NCBI RefSeq assembly: GCF_013030265.1
Contig: NZ_WPZQ01000003.1
Span: 124,001-188,000, forward strand
Source of the DNA: Ruegeria arenilitoris
Lineage (GTDB): Bacteria; Pseudomonadota; Alphaproteobacteria; Rhodobacterales; Rhodobacteraceae
DNA: 64,000 bases
Direction: 5' to 3'
The translations under genes and the position numbers were made by a program. Within the stretch, counting starts at the first letter, position 1; each line of letters starts with the position of its first letter. This document shows, piece by piece, positions 9,242 to 17,824 of this stretch. A model generated the notes under the pieces. That model did no database searches, was not told the origin of the DNA, and was given only the letters and a program-made list of their open reading frames with translations.

Positions 9242-9615
9242 TTCAACTCAACTTCGGACGTGTACGATACCGGTTCCCCACCGAAGCCAACATCAACTTG
9301 CAGCTCCCATAAACCTGGCATGTGAAACAACATGTCATCGACACGGAACAACCCGTCGCCTAACTCTGTGACTTTGGGGACGTAGTTCATCCCGTGTTGG
9401 TGAGCAGGCATGGTTGCATCGACACGAAGCGTGTCGATGGCAATTTCATCGCAGACTGAAATCAGAATGGAAAATGGTTGGGCCAAAGGGACTTCATCCA
9501 CGACCATATGCACTTCGGGTGCGTCTAGAACTTTGGAACTCAAACGCTGCCCTGTCGCTTCACAAGCAACAGCCATGCCCGAAGAAATTAGAAACAAGGC
9601 AACCCAGCGGATCAT
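9238..9615 (-). CDS. exported YtkA/FixH-like small protein
   Basis: 125 residues from the ATG at 9615, overlapping the amidohydrolase stop as ATGA. A signal peptide (MIRWVALFLISSGMAVA) precedes a short beta-rich domain with PAHQHGMNYVPKV and MPGLWELQVDVGF, the pattern of YtkA-like domains. The conserved HxHGM could bind copper. It overlaps the di-haem gene by 4 bp. Likely an accessory or metal-handling partner of the exported MauG-like protein; the function is not established for this family. Confidence 0.7.
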   Translation of the reverse strand: MIRWVALFLISSGMAVACEATGQRLSSKVLDAPEVHMVVDEVPLAQPFSILISVCDEIAIDTLRVDATMPAHQHGMNYVPKVTELGDGLFRVDDMLFHMPGLWELQVDVGFGGEPVSYTSEVELK

Positions 9616-10418
9616 TCTGATGCCAGCATACGTTCCGCATTGGCATACGCAATGTTGTCCGCGATCTGGTCCGGCAGCAAATTCAACCATTCGCGCGAAA
9701 AATCGGCATGAGGGCCTACGTAATACCAACGTTCCGGCGCGAACGTATCTGTTCCGACCATGAACCGATCGGGATGGGCTTTGAACGCAGCCTTCCAATT
9801 CGGGTCGACACTGCCTCGTGAGACCATGTCTGAACGAAACGCAAGATCGGCCCAAAGCCCGGGATAGGTGTCTAGTGCATCGACAACACTGGCTGGGTCG
9901 TCAAAGCCAGAATGGGCCCACAATACCCGAGCTTCTGGCCACGTTTCGAAGATCAAGTCGACGGCCTCGCGATCACCGTGGTGGTGCAGTATTAGGTTCC
10001 TCTCCTTTGCAAGTACGATCACGCGTTGGATAACCGGTGTTTTGATGTCGTCTCCATAGGCGTGGAATTCACCGATGGCTTGGTATTCGTTCTTGGACAG
10101 ATTTGCTTCCAAATAGTCGATTACAGTTTCATCGTGCATCCAGGTGTTGATTTCACCGCGGCGACGGTAAGGGCGCAGTGCCGGAACAACGATATCTGGT
10201 GCTGCGGCCAACAATAGTTGAGTGCCATTGTCATCCGAGCTGGAGACCAGGGCTTTACGAACTCCCGCGTCCCGAAGGATTTTGGCCACCTGTTCAGGAG
10301 GAACCAGTTTGACGGCGTCGTGGCTGTAGTGAATATGCGCGTCAAAGATCGGGCGCTCTTCTGCGATAGCAGTACTGCAAAACAGCACGGCACCTAAAAT
10401 GAAGATATGTTTCAGCAC
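9612..10418 (-). CDS. exported amidohydrolase-family protein
   Basis: 268 residues from a GTG at 10418, which has GGAGG six bases upstream; a TTG fifteen bases earlier lies before that site and is unlikely. The N-terminus LKHIFILGAVLFCSTAIAEE is a signal peptide. The mature part is a TIM-barrel amidohydrolase of the amidohydrolase-2 type: DAHIHYS near the start gives the metal HxH, HHHGD and LWAHSGFDDP give further metal ligands, and a late GTDTF carries the conserved Asp. An exported member beside a di-haem protein is unusual. Substrate unknown. Confidence 0.8.
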   Translation of the reverse strand: MLKHIFILGAVLFCSTAIAEERPIFDAHIHYSHDAVKLVPPEQVAKILRDAGVRKALVSSSDDNGTQLLLAAAPDIVVPALRPYRRRGEINTWMHDETVIDYLEANLSKNEYQAIGEFHAYGDDIKTPVIQRVIVLAKERNLILHHHGDREAVDLIFETWPEARVLWAHSGFDDPASVVDALDTYPGLWADLAFRSDMVSRGSVDPNWKAAFKAHPDRFMVGTDTFAPERWYYVGPHADFSREWLNLLPDQIADNIAYANAERMLASE

Positions 10419-10439
10419 CTCAAGCCTCCTCAATATCGT

Positions 10440-11306
10440 TCAACCTCTGGCAAGCCTCACGTCAAAATTCACGTGCAAGAAAGGCTCGGTGATCTTACCG
10501 GAAAGTTCCATGCCATCCGGAAATTCTGAAACTGGCTTTTCAACATAGGTCATCACCAGATCGTCCCGAACACCAAACACCGTATCCTGATCCAGATAGG
10601 GGTCATCATCCGGGAAAATTTCGGTCACCAGAGATCGGTACCCCGGAGCCTTGACGATAAAATGGAGGTGTGAGGGCCTCCAAGGATGGCGGCCGCATGC
10701 GCGCAGTATGTCGCCAACTGGCCCGTCGGACGGCACCGTGTACTCCACCGGCTTCACGGTCGTGAACGCGTAACGCCCGTCGGTGCCAACCGTCATTAAG
10801 CCGTGAAAAGAATAGGTATCCTGCTCTTCATCCTGACTTGCATACATTCCATTTGGCGCAGTTTGCCAAATGTCGAGCTCTGCTCCGGCAATGGGATTGC
10901 CTTCAACGTCTCGGATTACGCCTTCGGCTAGTAACACCGACCCACCATAATGGCGCTTCATATCCCCACCGAATGGCAGTGCGGGCGCGCCGGATACATG
11001 AAAAGGTCCAAGTACAGATGAACTTGTTGCTTCCGGACTGGAATGTAGCATGTCCACCAATGAGGACAGGCCCAACACGTCCGAGGCCAACACGAACTCA
11101 TGCCTGTCCTCGGATTCCACGGCGGCACATCCCTCCAGAAACGCAATCCCGGAGCGCCACTCGTCATGCGTTAGGTTGGTTTCCCGCGCGAAGTCGTGGA
11201 GGTGTTTGACCAGGGAGCCCATGATTTCACGTGTCCGTGGATCGGTGTCTTTGGAAAGATAACCCATGAACACGTCAGTGATATTGTCTTTGGTGACAGA
11301 GCGCAT
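10440..11306 (-). CDS. intradiol ring-cleavage dioxygenase (hydroxyquinol/catechol 1,2-dioxygenase family)
   Basis: 288 residues. All four non-haem Fe(III) ligands of the family are visible: Tyr155 (NGMYAS), Tyr189 (VEYTVPSDGPVG), His213 and His215 (RPSHLHF). The N-terminal helical dimerisation domain (residues 1-100) and the SSVLGPFHV stretch match catechol/hydroxyquinol 1,2-dioxygenases rather than protocatechuate dioxygenase. It cleaves a dihydroxylated or trihydroxylated ring between the hydroxyls. Hydroxyquinol is the better guess from overall length, but a substituted catechol is possible. It is 10 bp from the TRAP permease, tying uptake and ring cleavage together. Confidence 0.88.
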   Translation of the reverse strand: MRSVTKDNITDVFMGYLSKDTDPRTREIMGSLVKHLHDFARETNLTHDEWRSGIAFLEGCAAVESEDRHEFVLASDVLGLSSLVDMLHSSPEATSSSVLGPFHVSGAPALPFGGDMKRHYGGSVLLAEGVIRDVEGNPIAGAELDIWQTAPNGMYASQDEEQDTYSFHGLMTVGTDGRYAFTTVKPVEYTVPSDGPVGDILRACGRHPWRPSHLHFIVKAPGYRSLVTEIFPDDDPYLDQDTVFGVRDDLVMTYVEKPVSEFPDGMELSGKITEPFLHVNFDVRLARG

Positions 11307-11316
11307 CTTGGCCTCC

Positions 11317-12621
11317 TTAGATCAGGGCAAGGCTGAGGATCGGGAACTCGATCAGAATGAACAGGACGATCAGCATCACAAATGCAAACGGAAGTGCGCC
11401 CATGAACACATCCTTGAGCGATATTCGGTCATCGTTGATCGTCGATTTGATGACGAAGCAGGATATACCTAGCGGCGGGGTCAAAAGTCCGATTTCGGCG
11501 CCGACCACGGTGATGATTCCGAACCAGATCAGCGACATGTCCAGGGCTTCGGCCATGGGCAAGAACAACGGGACGACGATCAGGATGATCGATGCAGTAT
11601 CCAGCAAAGTCCCTAGAAAAAGCATCAACAAAACGTAAAGCAACATTATCGACCAGAAGGACGCCGAGTTCCCTGCAAGCAGGTCCTGCAACTGATTGGG
11701 CAACCCGGCCAGTCCCAGCATGCGGCTGTAAATCGAAGCTGCAGTAATCAAGAACAAGATCGCCGCAGTAATATGACCGGTTTCCAGCAACGCGTCCCAG
11801 AACGCTCGTGGTGTCATGGACTTGCGCACGACTGCGATCACAAGCGCAACCAGTGCCCCGGCGGCACCCGCCTCGACAGCGGTTAGCCATCCTGTGTAAA
11901 TGCCACCGAGCACTACCGTGATAATGAACAATGTGGGCAGGGTCTTGGATGCGATCTCGCGTCCGGACATCCATTCGGTGTCTTCGACGACCCGGCCGCC
12001 CACAAATGCAGGTGTGAAGCGGCCCATCAACCAGATCGCGCCCACATAAGCTATCGCCAGCATGATACCGGGTATTACTCCCGCCAGAAACATGTCCCCT
12101 ACGGACTGTTCGGCGACAAAGGAATAGATGATCAGCATCGCGGAGGGTGGAATAATCATCCCCAAAACCGACGATCCGGCCACAACCCCAACCGCAAAAC
12201 GTGGATTATATGCCTGCGCCATCATCTGCGGGACCGAGACCTTGGTGAACACTGATGCGGACGCAATGGACGACCCGGTAACGGCCGCAAACACGGCATT
12301 TGCTCCGACGGTCGCCATTCCGATACCGCCTTTGACCTTGCGAAATCGCATGGTCATGACCTCGTAAATATCCCTGCCTAGTCCCGCTTTTGAAACGATG
12401 AGCCCCATAAAGGTAAACAGCGGGATTGTCGCGAAACTGTATTCCATCGCGCTGTCGCCCACCGCAACCTTCAGCAGGTTGAGCGCAAGTGTGAAGTTGT
12501 CCCGCATCAGCCAGATCGATACGAAGGAGACTACGCCCAAAGCAATCGGAATGTAGACGCCCGCGTAAATCAAAAAGACGATGGCAACGACCGAGATCAG
12601 GCCAATCTCAATCGGCGTCAT
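11317..12621 (-). CDS. TRAP transporter large permease (DctM family)
   Basis: 434 residues, about twelve membrane segments, the normal DctM length. Family stretches include GSSIASASVFTKVSVPQMMA and SSVLGMIIPPSAMLIIYSF. It provides the sodium-coupled transport channel with the small permease, which it overlaps by 4 bp. It lies in the aromatic operon between the receptor/small permease genes and the dioxygenase, so its cargo is probably the aromatic acid degraded here. Confidence 0.92.
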   Translation of the reverse strand: MTPIEIGLISVVAIVFLIYAGVYIPIALGVVSFVSIWLMRDNFTLALNLLKVAVGDSAMEYSFATIPLFTFMGLIVSKAGLGRDIYEVMTMRFRKVKGGIGMATVGANAVFAAVTGSSIASASVFTKVSVPQMMAQAYNPRFAVGVVAGSSVLGMIIPPSAMLIIYSFVAEQSVGDMFLAGVIPGIMLAIAYVGAIWLMGRFTPAFVGGRVVEDTEWMSGREIASKTLPTLFIITVVLGGIYTGWLTAVEAGAAGALVALVIAVVRKSMTPRAFWDALLETGHITAAILFLITAASIYSRMLGLAGLPNQLQDLLAGNSASFWSIMLLYVLLMLFLGTLLDTASIILIVVPLFLPMAEALDMSLIWFGIITVVGAEIGLLTPPLGISCFVIKSTINDDRISLKDVFMGALPFAFVMLIVLFILIEFPILSLALI

Positions 12622-13169
12622 TCTGCGGCCTCGTCATGCTCAGGTGTACGGACAAGCTGCGGGCGGTCCTGCGCCGTGACGACCTTAAGCAGGAAGATCA
12701 CGCAGGCAAGCGCAGTACCGCACGCGATGACCAGTTTGACCGGCCACCATGGTAATGTGAAAAGACCGGGTACTCCGAAGTAGTCCTGTGTCTCCCACAT
12801 ATGAAGAAATTCTGGGAAGGTTACATACGCAATCAAAGCCATAAAGATTGCCGATATGGCGTTGATGATGCGCCTTAGGCTGGCTGTCACACCCGGGCGG
12901 CGATGGTGCAACAGGTTCAGGAACCCGTCCGAGCGCGTCAGCCGATCCACTCTGACGACGTCTGCCAACTGCAAGAAAACGATCATCACGACCGAAAACT
13001 GGACCATCTCGTAGGTCCCGCGCAGAGGGGCCGAAAACAGGCCACGCGCAATGACGTCGACATTCAGGATGACCACCAGCGCAAGGACAACGAGCGTACC
13101 CAAGGCGTTGGCGGCGATTGCGAGCGAATTGGCGACCCGCGACAGGCCAGCAACTGCGGTCTTCAGCAT
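12618..13169 (-). CDS. TRAP transporter small permease (DctQ family)
   Basis: 183 residues with four predicted membrane helices. The second helix region contains the DctQ-like MVQFSVVMIVFLQLADVVRV, which fits the four-helix small subunit. The stop overlaps the DctM start by 4 bp and the start is 30 bp downstream of the receptor gene, giving the common P-Q-M order. Confidence 0.88.
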   Translation of the reverse strand: MLKTAVAGLSRVANSLAIAANALGTLVVLALVVILNVDVIARGLFSAPLRGTYEMVQFSVVMIVFLQLADVVRVDRLTRSDGFLNLLHHRRPGVTASLRRIINAISAIFMALIAYVTFPEFLHMWETQDYFGVPGLFTLPWWPVKLVIACGTALACVIFLLKVVTAQDRPQLVRTPEHDEAAE

Positions 13170-13199
13170 GAAAGGCCCCTTTCGTGGATCGCCAGGCAG

Positions 13200-14273
13200 T
13201 TATTCAGCCGTCCAATCACGCACGCCGGTGAATCCGGCGTCTTGCAGCTTGCCGAGGTAGGCGGCCAGCATCTCTGTGCCCTGCTCGCCGTTATCGTTCA
13301 ACGTCGCGGCCCATTCCTGCGCGACATTCGGCATGGCGTTTGCCCAAGCGGCACGGTCTTCGTCCGAAACCTCAACGATTGTTCCACCCGCTTCAACATA
13401 CGCGTCCCGCGAAGCAGCGGCGCGGTCCATCGCGATGCCGGCGACATGGTCACGGTAGTCGATGGCGACGGCCTTCAACACGTCTTTGACCTCATCCGGC
13501 AAGGTTGCCCAGTAGTCGGCATTGACTGTAATGGTTTTGGAATTCACAGCACCCAGATCAGCCTTGAGCATATAAGGCGCCACTTCCGCGATCTTGAACG
13601 TCTTCGCGGCTTCGGGCCAAAGCATGCCGCAATCGACGAGGCCGGTTTGAAGCATATTATAAAAATCGGTCAGGCCTCCGCGCACGCCTGCCGCATCCTT
13701 TATACCTTCAAGGTAACGCAAGTTAAGACCTGCACCGGCGATCTTACGACCTTCAAGATCGGTAACCGAAGAGACCGGCTCTGTGCAGAAAATCTGATAC
13801 GTGTCGAGAACAACGCCAGTCGCCAGATAGACTTGGTTCTGAGCCGCAAACTCATTCTGCATCGCAGGATACTCGCGTGCAATTTCATCCACAGCCTTGG
13901 CCACAGCGCGGGAATCCGACGCCACGAAGGGTGTCGAACCCGAAATGCCCTGACTGGGCAGTTTCGAGGAATGGAAGATGGTTGTGACGATACCTATGTC
14001 ACCAAGGCCAAGCTGGATCCCTTCCAGAACGCCTTTCGGCTTTACGATCGAACCGCCGTAGTTCTCTTGCCAGTTCATTTTATAGTTGCCGGAATCGGCC
14101 AGCCGCTTGTCCACTTCTGGAATGAAAAAGTTGCTGAATTCCTTCACCCACAACGCCCGGTCTGGGTAACCATCGATCACGACAGCGGAAATGGTCTCTT
14201 CCGCCGCCAGAGGCATCGCCATTACGCCTGCCAGAGCAGCTGCCACAAGGCCGCGTTTGGTCCAGTTTTTCAT
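13200..14273 (-). CDS. TRAP transporter solute-binding protein (DctP-like)
   Basis: 357 residues from the ATG at 14273, preceded by GGGAGGAGAG; the frame is open further upstream but without a site. The signal peptide is MKNWTKRGLVAAALAGVMAM followed by PLAAEE. The family DLEGRKIAGAGLNLRYLEGI stretch (about residues 170-190) contains the Arg region that binds carboxylate ligands in DctP proteins. It is the first transporter gene after OsmC in this operon. Confidence 0.88.
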   Translation of the reverse strand: MKNWTKRGLVAAALAGVMAMPLAAEETISAVVIDGYPDRALWVKEFSNFFIPEVDKRLADSGNYKMNWQENYGGSIVKPKGVLEGIQLGLGDIGIVTTIFHSSKLPSQGISGSTPFVASDSRAVAKAVDEIAREYPAMQNEFAAQNQVYLATGVVLDTYQIFCTEPVSSVTDLEGRKIAGAGLNLRYLEGIKDAAGVRGGLTDFYNMLQTGLVDCGMLWPEAAKTFKIAEVAPYMLKADLGAVNSKTITVNADYWATLPDEVKDVLKAVAIDYRDHVAGIAMDRAAASRDAYVEAGGTIVEVSDEDRAAWANAMPNVAQEWAATLNDNGEQGTEMLAAYLGKLQDAGFTGVRDWTAE

Positions 14274-14308
14274 TTCTCTCCTCCCAGAAAGTCGGGTCTT
14301 TTTGTCTT

Positions 14309-14770
14309 TTATTGGTTTGTTTTGACCCAGTTGACGGTCAGGTCCGTGCCTGCCGCTTCGAACAGTTTTGCGATGGCGCAATACTTGGCTGTTTCCTCGC
14401 CCACGCGCGTCAGCTCTTCCTGACTGGCGGGTGTCTCACAATTCACGGTGAGTTCGATTTCCGGAAACGGAACATCGATCTCCTCCTCCATCAGCACACC
14501 GCGTCGGTCCAACCTACACTTTGCGTCGATCGTCACAGTGCCAAGATCAATTCCCAGGCGATGCGCGTTCTTGTGCCCGATGACATTTGTACAGGCGATC
14601 AGTGCAGCCATTGCGGTTTCGGTCGGGGACGGGCCAAGATTTGTTCCACCCCGTTCGACGGGTTCGTCGACGATCACATCCAGATCGCGAATTGGAATCT
14701 CAGTCCGTGCATGTGTCGGGCATTGAGCTGTCGTACGGTAAGTGACGACAGGTTTCACTTTCATAGCCAC
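14309..14770 (-). CDS. OsmC-family protein
   Basis: 153 residues starting at GTG 14770, which has GAGGAGG seven bases upstream; the ATG two codons later is too far from that site. The two redox-active cysteines of OsmC/Ohr proteins are present at about 60 (LIACTNVIGH) and 111 (TVNCETPASQ). Such proteins detoxify organic hydroperoxides with thiols. Its position between a nitroreductase and a TRAP receptor suggests protection against reactive by-products of the aromatic pathway. Confidence 0.85.
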   Translation of the reverse strand: MAMKVKPVVTYRTTAQCPTHARTEIPIRDLDVIVDEPVERGGTNLGPSPTETAMAALIACTNVIGHKNAHRLGIDLGTVTIDAKCRLDRRGVLMEEEIDVPFPEIELTVNCETPASQEELTRVGEETAKYCAIAKLFEAAGTDLTVNWVKTNQ

Positions 14771-14782
14771 AGCGTCACCTCC

Positions 14783-15448
14783 TCATGCATAAGAGCAAAC
14801 CTTTTCGAATGGAAAACGTGGAAGCTTCTGGAACAATCCGGTCTCGTCCGCATAGCCCAGATTGCAAAGAAAATTGGACTTAAGCGTCGTGCCCGCGAAG
14901 AATTCCTCATCGACGATCTTGTTCGAAAAACCTGACATGGCGCCGACGTCCAACCCGACCGCCCGGGCCGCAATCATGAAGTAAGCGCCCTGAAGCGTGC
15001 CATTTCGAAAGGCCGTGTCTGCCACGTAGTCGGGCTTGTTTTCGAACAATGGCCGACGGTCTTCGTGCGGGAAAAGAAAGGGCAGTTCCTTCCAGAAGTT
15101 CATGTCATAGGCAATGATCGCCGTGACCGGAGCATCCATCATCTTTGGCACATTCTTCGGCTTTAAAGACTTTGCAAGCCGCTCTTTCCCTTCGGGACTT
15201 TTCACGAACACGAAGCGTGCGGGCAACGTATTCATGCTGGTCGCGCCGTTGATCGTGATGTCGTAGATCTCTTCAAGTATGTCGTCAGAAACAGACTTGT
15301 TGGTCCACGCATAGTGCGATCTGGATTCGCGCAGGATCAAGGCGATCGCGTCATCCGACAAGCGTGGAATGCGCTCACGCAGATCGCGATGATCTTGCTG
15401 CGCCTTGGCGCGAAGTGCCTCCAGCTCTGCTCCGGTTGGTGCGCTCAT
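14783..15448 (-). CDS. nitroreductase-family flavoprotein
   Basis: 221 residues. The FMN-binding N-terminal arginine region (SRSHYAWTNKSVSDDILEEI), the central GTLQGAYFMIAARAVGLDVG and the late NFLCNLGYAD are characteristic of the malonic-semialdehyde reductase RutE/HadB-like subgroup of nitroreductases. It would reduce a nitro, quinone or semialdehyde group with NAD(P)H. It overlaps the FAH-type hydrolase by 4 bp. In an aromatic operon reduction of a quinone or a ring-fission aldehyde is plausible; the substrate is inferred only. Confidence 0.85.
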   Translation of the reverse strand: MSAPTGAELEALRAKAQQDHRDLRERIPRLSDDAIALILRESRSHYAWTNKSVSDDILEEIYDITINGATSMNTLPARFVFVKSPEGKERLAKSLKPKNVPKMMDAPVTAIIAYDMNFWKELPFLFPHEDRRPLFENKPDYVADTAFRNGTLQGAYFMIAARAVGLDVGAMSGFSNKIVDEEFFAGTTLKSNFLCNLGYADETGLFQKLPRFPFEKVCSYA

Positions 15449-16329
15449 GCTGCGGCCACCTTGGACTTGGCGTCTTTTTCGTCAATGATTGGGCTGGCGC
15501 AAATTCCGATGCCTTCAATCTCGACCTCAACGGTTTCGCCGGGCTTCAACCATCGGGGATTGGGCTTTTTGGCGTGTCCGACACCGGGTGGCGTACCCAG
15601 CGCAATAAGATCCCCCGGCTCCAGAGTAGTATATTCCGAGATCGTCGCGATGACCTGACGAACGCCCCAGATCATATTGGCCGTGTTCGAGCTTTGCAGG
15701 ATTTCGTCACCCACACGGCTTTCGATCTTCAGACCTGATGCTCCTTCGGGCAGTTCGTCTGGCGTTACAGTGAATGGACCGATCGCACCTGTGTCATCAA
15801 AGTTTTTGCCAGGCGTCCATTGAACGGTTTTGCGCTGATAATCTCGCAGTGACCCGTCATTGAACACGGTGTAGCCAAAAACATAGTCCAACGCAGCCTC
15901 TTCCGAGATATGGCGGCCGCGTTTTCCGACGATCAGCATAAGTTCGGCTTCGTAGTCGAGCTTCTCGGAACAGGCAGGCCGCACCATAGGTTGCCCTGCC
16001 GCCATGATCGAGTTCTTCCCACGCATGAACAGCGTTGGATATTCCGGGATATCGTATCCGCCTTCTTTGATGTGGTCCGTGTAGTTCAACCCCATGCAAA
16101 TGATCGTTCCAGGAGCGGCAACGGGCAAGGCCGGTGTGATGGAAGACACGGGCACAGTGTCTGCGGCGTCAATTTTGCTGGTAAGTGAGTCGGCCAGTTC
16201 GGGCTTGGCTATCAAACCCATCAAATCCGAACCGACATCAGGGTCCAAAGCCGTTAGATTCACTGCGTTTTCGCCGTTTACAGCAAAAACCGCTGTGCCT
16301 TCCGAAGTCTCTCCCACCAGGTATTTCAT
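15445..16329 (-). CDS. fumarylacetoacetate hydrolase-family protein
   Basis: 294 residues if it begins at MKYLVGETSEG (16329); two other starts 9 and 48 bases upstream are possible and no strong ribosome site decides. The FAH fold is clear: ICMGLNYTDHIKEGG, FMRGKNSIMAAGQPMVRP, DYEAELMLIVGKRGR with the metal-binding acidic residues, and GDLIALGTPPGVG. These enzymes hydrolyse or decarboxylate diketo acids formed after ring cleavage. It is the first gene of the leftward operon, which fits a lower-pathway hydrolase for the dioxygenase product. Confidence 0.88.
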   Translation of the reverse strand: MKYLVGETSEGTAVFAVNGENAVNLTALDPDVGSDLMGLIAKPELADSLTSKIDAADTVPVSSITPALPVAAPGTIICMGLNYTDHIKEGGYDIPEYPTLFMRGKNSIMAAGQPMVRPACSEKLDYEAELMLIVGKRGRHISEEAALDYVFGYTVFNDGSLRDYQRKTVQWTPGKNFDDTGAIGPFTVTPDELPEGASGLKIESRVGDEILQSSNTANMIWGVRQVIATISEYTTLEPGDLIALGTPPGVGHAKKPNPRWLKPGETVEVEIEGIGICASPIIDEKDAKSKVAAA

Positions 16330-16375
16330 TTTCACCATCCATCTCAGTTCGCTTGATTTTTGCCGACTATTTTGC

Positions 16376-16399
16376 ATTATGTCAAATAATATCGATATT
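16376..16399. promoter_or_regulatory. candidate operators in FAH operon/yciI-like divergent gap
   Basis: The 84-bp space between the two divergent starts holds two dyads: ATTAT-gtcaa-ATAAT (16376-16390) and the perfect 12-bp palindrome AATATCGATATT (16388-16399). FCD-type GntR regulators bind short AT-rich dyads of this kind, and one is encoded two genes away. Binding by that regulator is inference. Confidence 0.4.
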
Positions 16400-16413
16400 T
16401 TTGGAGAGTGCCG

Positions 16414-16800
16414 ATGGTCGCCTGGTCAGACTATAAATCAGAAGCAAAAAACCGTGGCGCACTTGCTTTGGAGCTTTACGTTGCACAGAGCACACCGGCC
16501 AAAGCCCCGGAAGATGTAAAAGCTTCGCTTGCAGATCACTTGGCGTATCAGGCGCAGCTTGAGCGTTCGGGGCAACTGGCTTTTGCAGGCCCCATGTCGG
16601 ATGAAACCGGCGAGCATATGCAGGGGATGGGGCTGATCATCTATCGCGCCGACAGCCTTGAGACCGCCCGGAAGCTGGCCAAAGACGATCCCATGCACAA
16701 AAGCGGAGCACGCAACTTTGTACTTCGGCGCTGGATGATCAACGAAGGTTCGCTGAACGTTTCAATTGGCCTATCGACTGGAACGAGTGCCCTCAGTTAA
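16414..16800 (+). CDS. YciI-like protein
   Basis: 128 residues from the ATG at 16414, which sits seven bases after GGAG; a GTG two codons earlier overlaps that site. The fold is YciI/dimeric alpha-beta-barrel like: RSGQLAFAGPMSD with the conserved Asp region and the C-terminal FVLRRWMINEGS. YciI-like proteins include muconolactone isomerase-like and dehydrochlorinase-like members, so a role in rearranging a ring-cleavage product is plausible. It is divergent from the FAH-first operon and 42 bp before the GntR gene. Confidence 0.78.
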   Translation: MVAWSDYKSEAKNRGALALELYVAQSTPAKAPEDVKASLADHLAYQAQLERSGQLAFAGPMSDETGEHMQGMGLIIYRADSLETARKLAKDDPMHKSGARNFVLRRWMINEGSLNVSIGLSTGTSALS

Positions 16801-16842
16801 GAGCACCCAAGAGTTTGCGCTGCTTAAAAGGAACGGCCGGAT

Positions 16843-17508
16843 ATGGATCCCATGCTTGATACAGAGGGCAAAGAAACATCAGCCACTCATGGTGCGTATC
16901 GTAGACTGCGCGAGATGATCCTGACCGGCGAGCTACCTCCTGGACAAAAGCTTAAGATCGAGCAGCTTCGCGGGTTACTGGATACCGGCGCAAGCCCGGT
17001 TCGCGAAGCACTTAGCCTTTTGACTTCGGACATGTTGGTCGAGCGGATTGATCAGCGCGGATTTCGGGCAGCGCCAGTCAGCAAGTGTAACTTCGAAGAA
17101 ATCCTGCTGTTGCGATGCAACCTTGAGGAAACTGCGCTTCGCGCCTCCATCGCCAATGCGGATGCGGCCTGGGAAGATCGGCTTGTCCTGCGTCACCACC
17201 ATATGAAAAAAGCTGGCCAGAACGAGGCGCACGATTTTGAAGATGCTCACAAGGCCTTTCATATGGCCTTGTTGTCCAATTCAAAACTGCCGCTACTGCT
17301 AAGGTATTGTTCGCAGCTTTACGACCTGAACATTCGCTACCGCTATCTGGCGGCCGGCGGTTCGAGCTACAAAAAGCGAGACATCGCCGCCGAACACCAG
17401 CAAATCCTGGACGCGGCATTAAATCACGACGCAGATAGCGCAACTCAGCACTTGACCGATCACTATCGTAGAACAGGTGAGTATCTGAGTAGTCAGATGA
17501 ATTCTTAA
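16843..17508 (+). CDS. GntR-family transcriptional regulator with FCD domain
   Basis: 221 residues. The N-terminal winged helix (YRRLREMILTGELPPGQKLK, then GASPVREALSLLTSDMLVER) is followed by an all-helical FCD domain with the metal/ligand-binding pattern around DAHKAFHMALL and AAEHQQILDAAL. It follows the YciI-like gene and is divergent from the aromatic operon, its most likely target. The next reading frame is a truncated malonyl-CoA decarboxylase, and GntR regulators (MatR) often precede that gene, so it may instead be an orphaned malonate regulator. Confidence 0.88.
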   Translation: MDPMLDTEGKETSATHGAYRRLREMILTGELPPGQKLKIEQLRGLLDTGASPVREALSLLTSDMLVERIDQRGFRAAPVSKCNFEEILLLRCNLEETALRASIANADAAWEDRLVLRHHHMKKAGQNEAHDFEDAHKAFHMALLSNSKLPLLLRYCSQLYDLNIRYRYLAAGGSSYKKRDIAAEHQQILDAALNHDADSATQHLTDHYRRTGEYLSSQMNS

Positions 17509-17509
17509 T

Positions 17510-17725
17510 GTGCGACGAAGTTGGTTTCTGAGCGATCTGTTGAACCAATTGTTTGACCGCCCTAGCCACAGGCCTGGACTAGACGACAAACGACCAATTG
17601 AAGAGCTTTGCGAAGGGCTATGTGCGGCCGAAGGTGAAGTATCGGGCTTCCTGCTCGCTTCCACGGTTCTTGGTGGTTACCAGACCTTGAGCGACCCGGT
17701 GAAACTAGATTTTTTAGCTATTTGA
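17510..17725 (+). pseudogene. truncated malonyl-CoA decarboxylase (N-terminal 71 codons)
   Basis: The 71 codons starting at GTG 17510 read like the beginning of malonyl-CoA decarboxylase: SWFLSDLLNQLFDRPS, then RPIEELCEGLCAAEGEVSG, LLASTVLGGYQTL and KLDFLA. The full enzyme is over 400 residues; here the frame stops at 17725 and I see no continuation in any frame. The match breaks exactly where a sequence of different character begins, leading into the diverged repeat at 17825. It probably marks an old deletion or insertion that removed the mat-type operon. The homology is from memory of the family and should be confirmed by search. Confidence 0.75.
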
Positions 17726-17824
17726 TTACTCAACGCGCGTAGATGCCTTCATTGGCAGTTTGACGTCCATTGGGTGTATGTCGACGTTGCAACGAACGAT
17801 AAAAAATCTCTGAAGGGGTGTAAT

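Noticed and set aside
12903-14423. 506-codon plus-strand open frame
   Set aside because: It lies opposite the TRAP genes, which have clear domains and starts on the minus strand; its translation has no recognisable domain.
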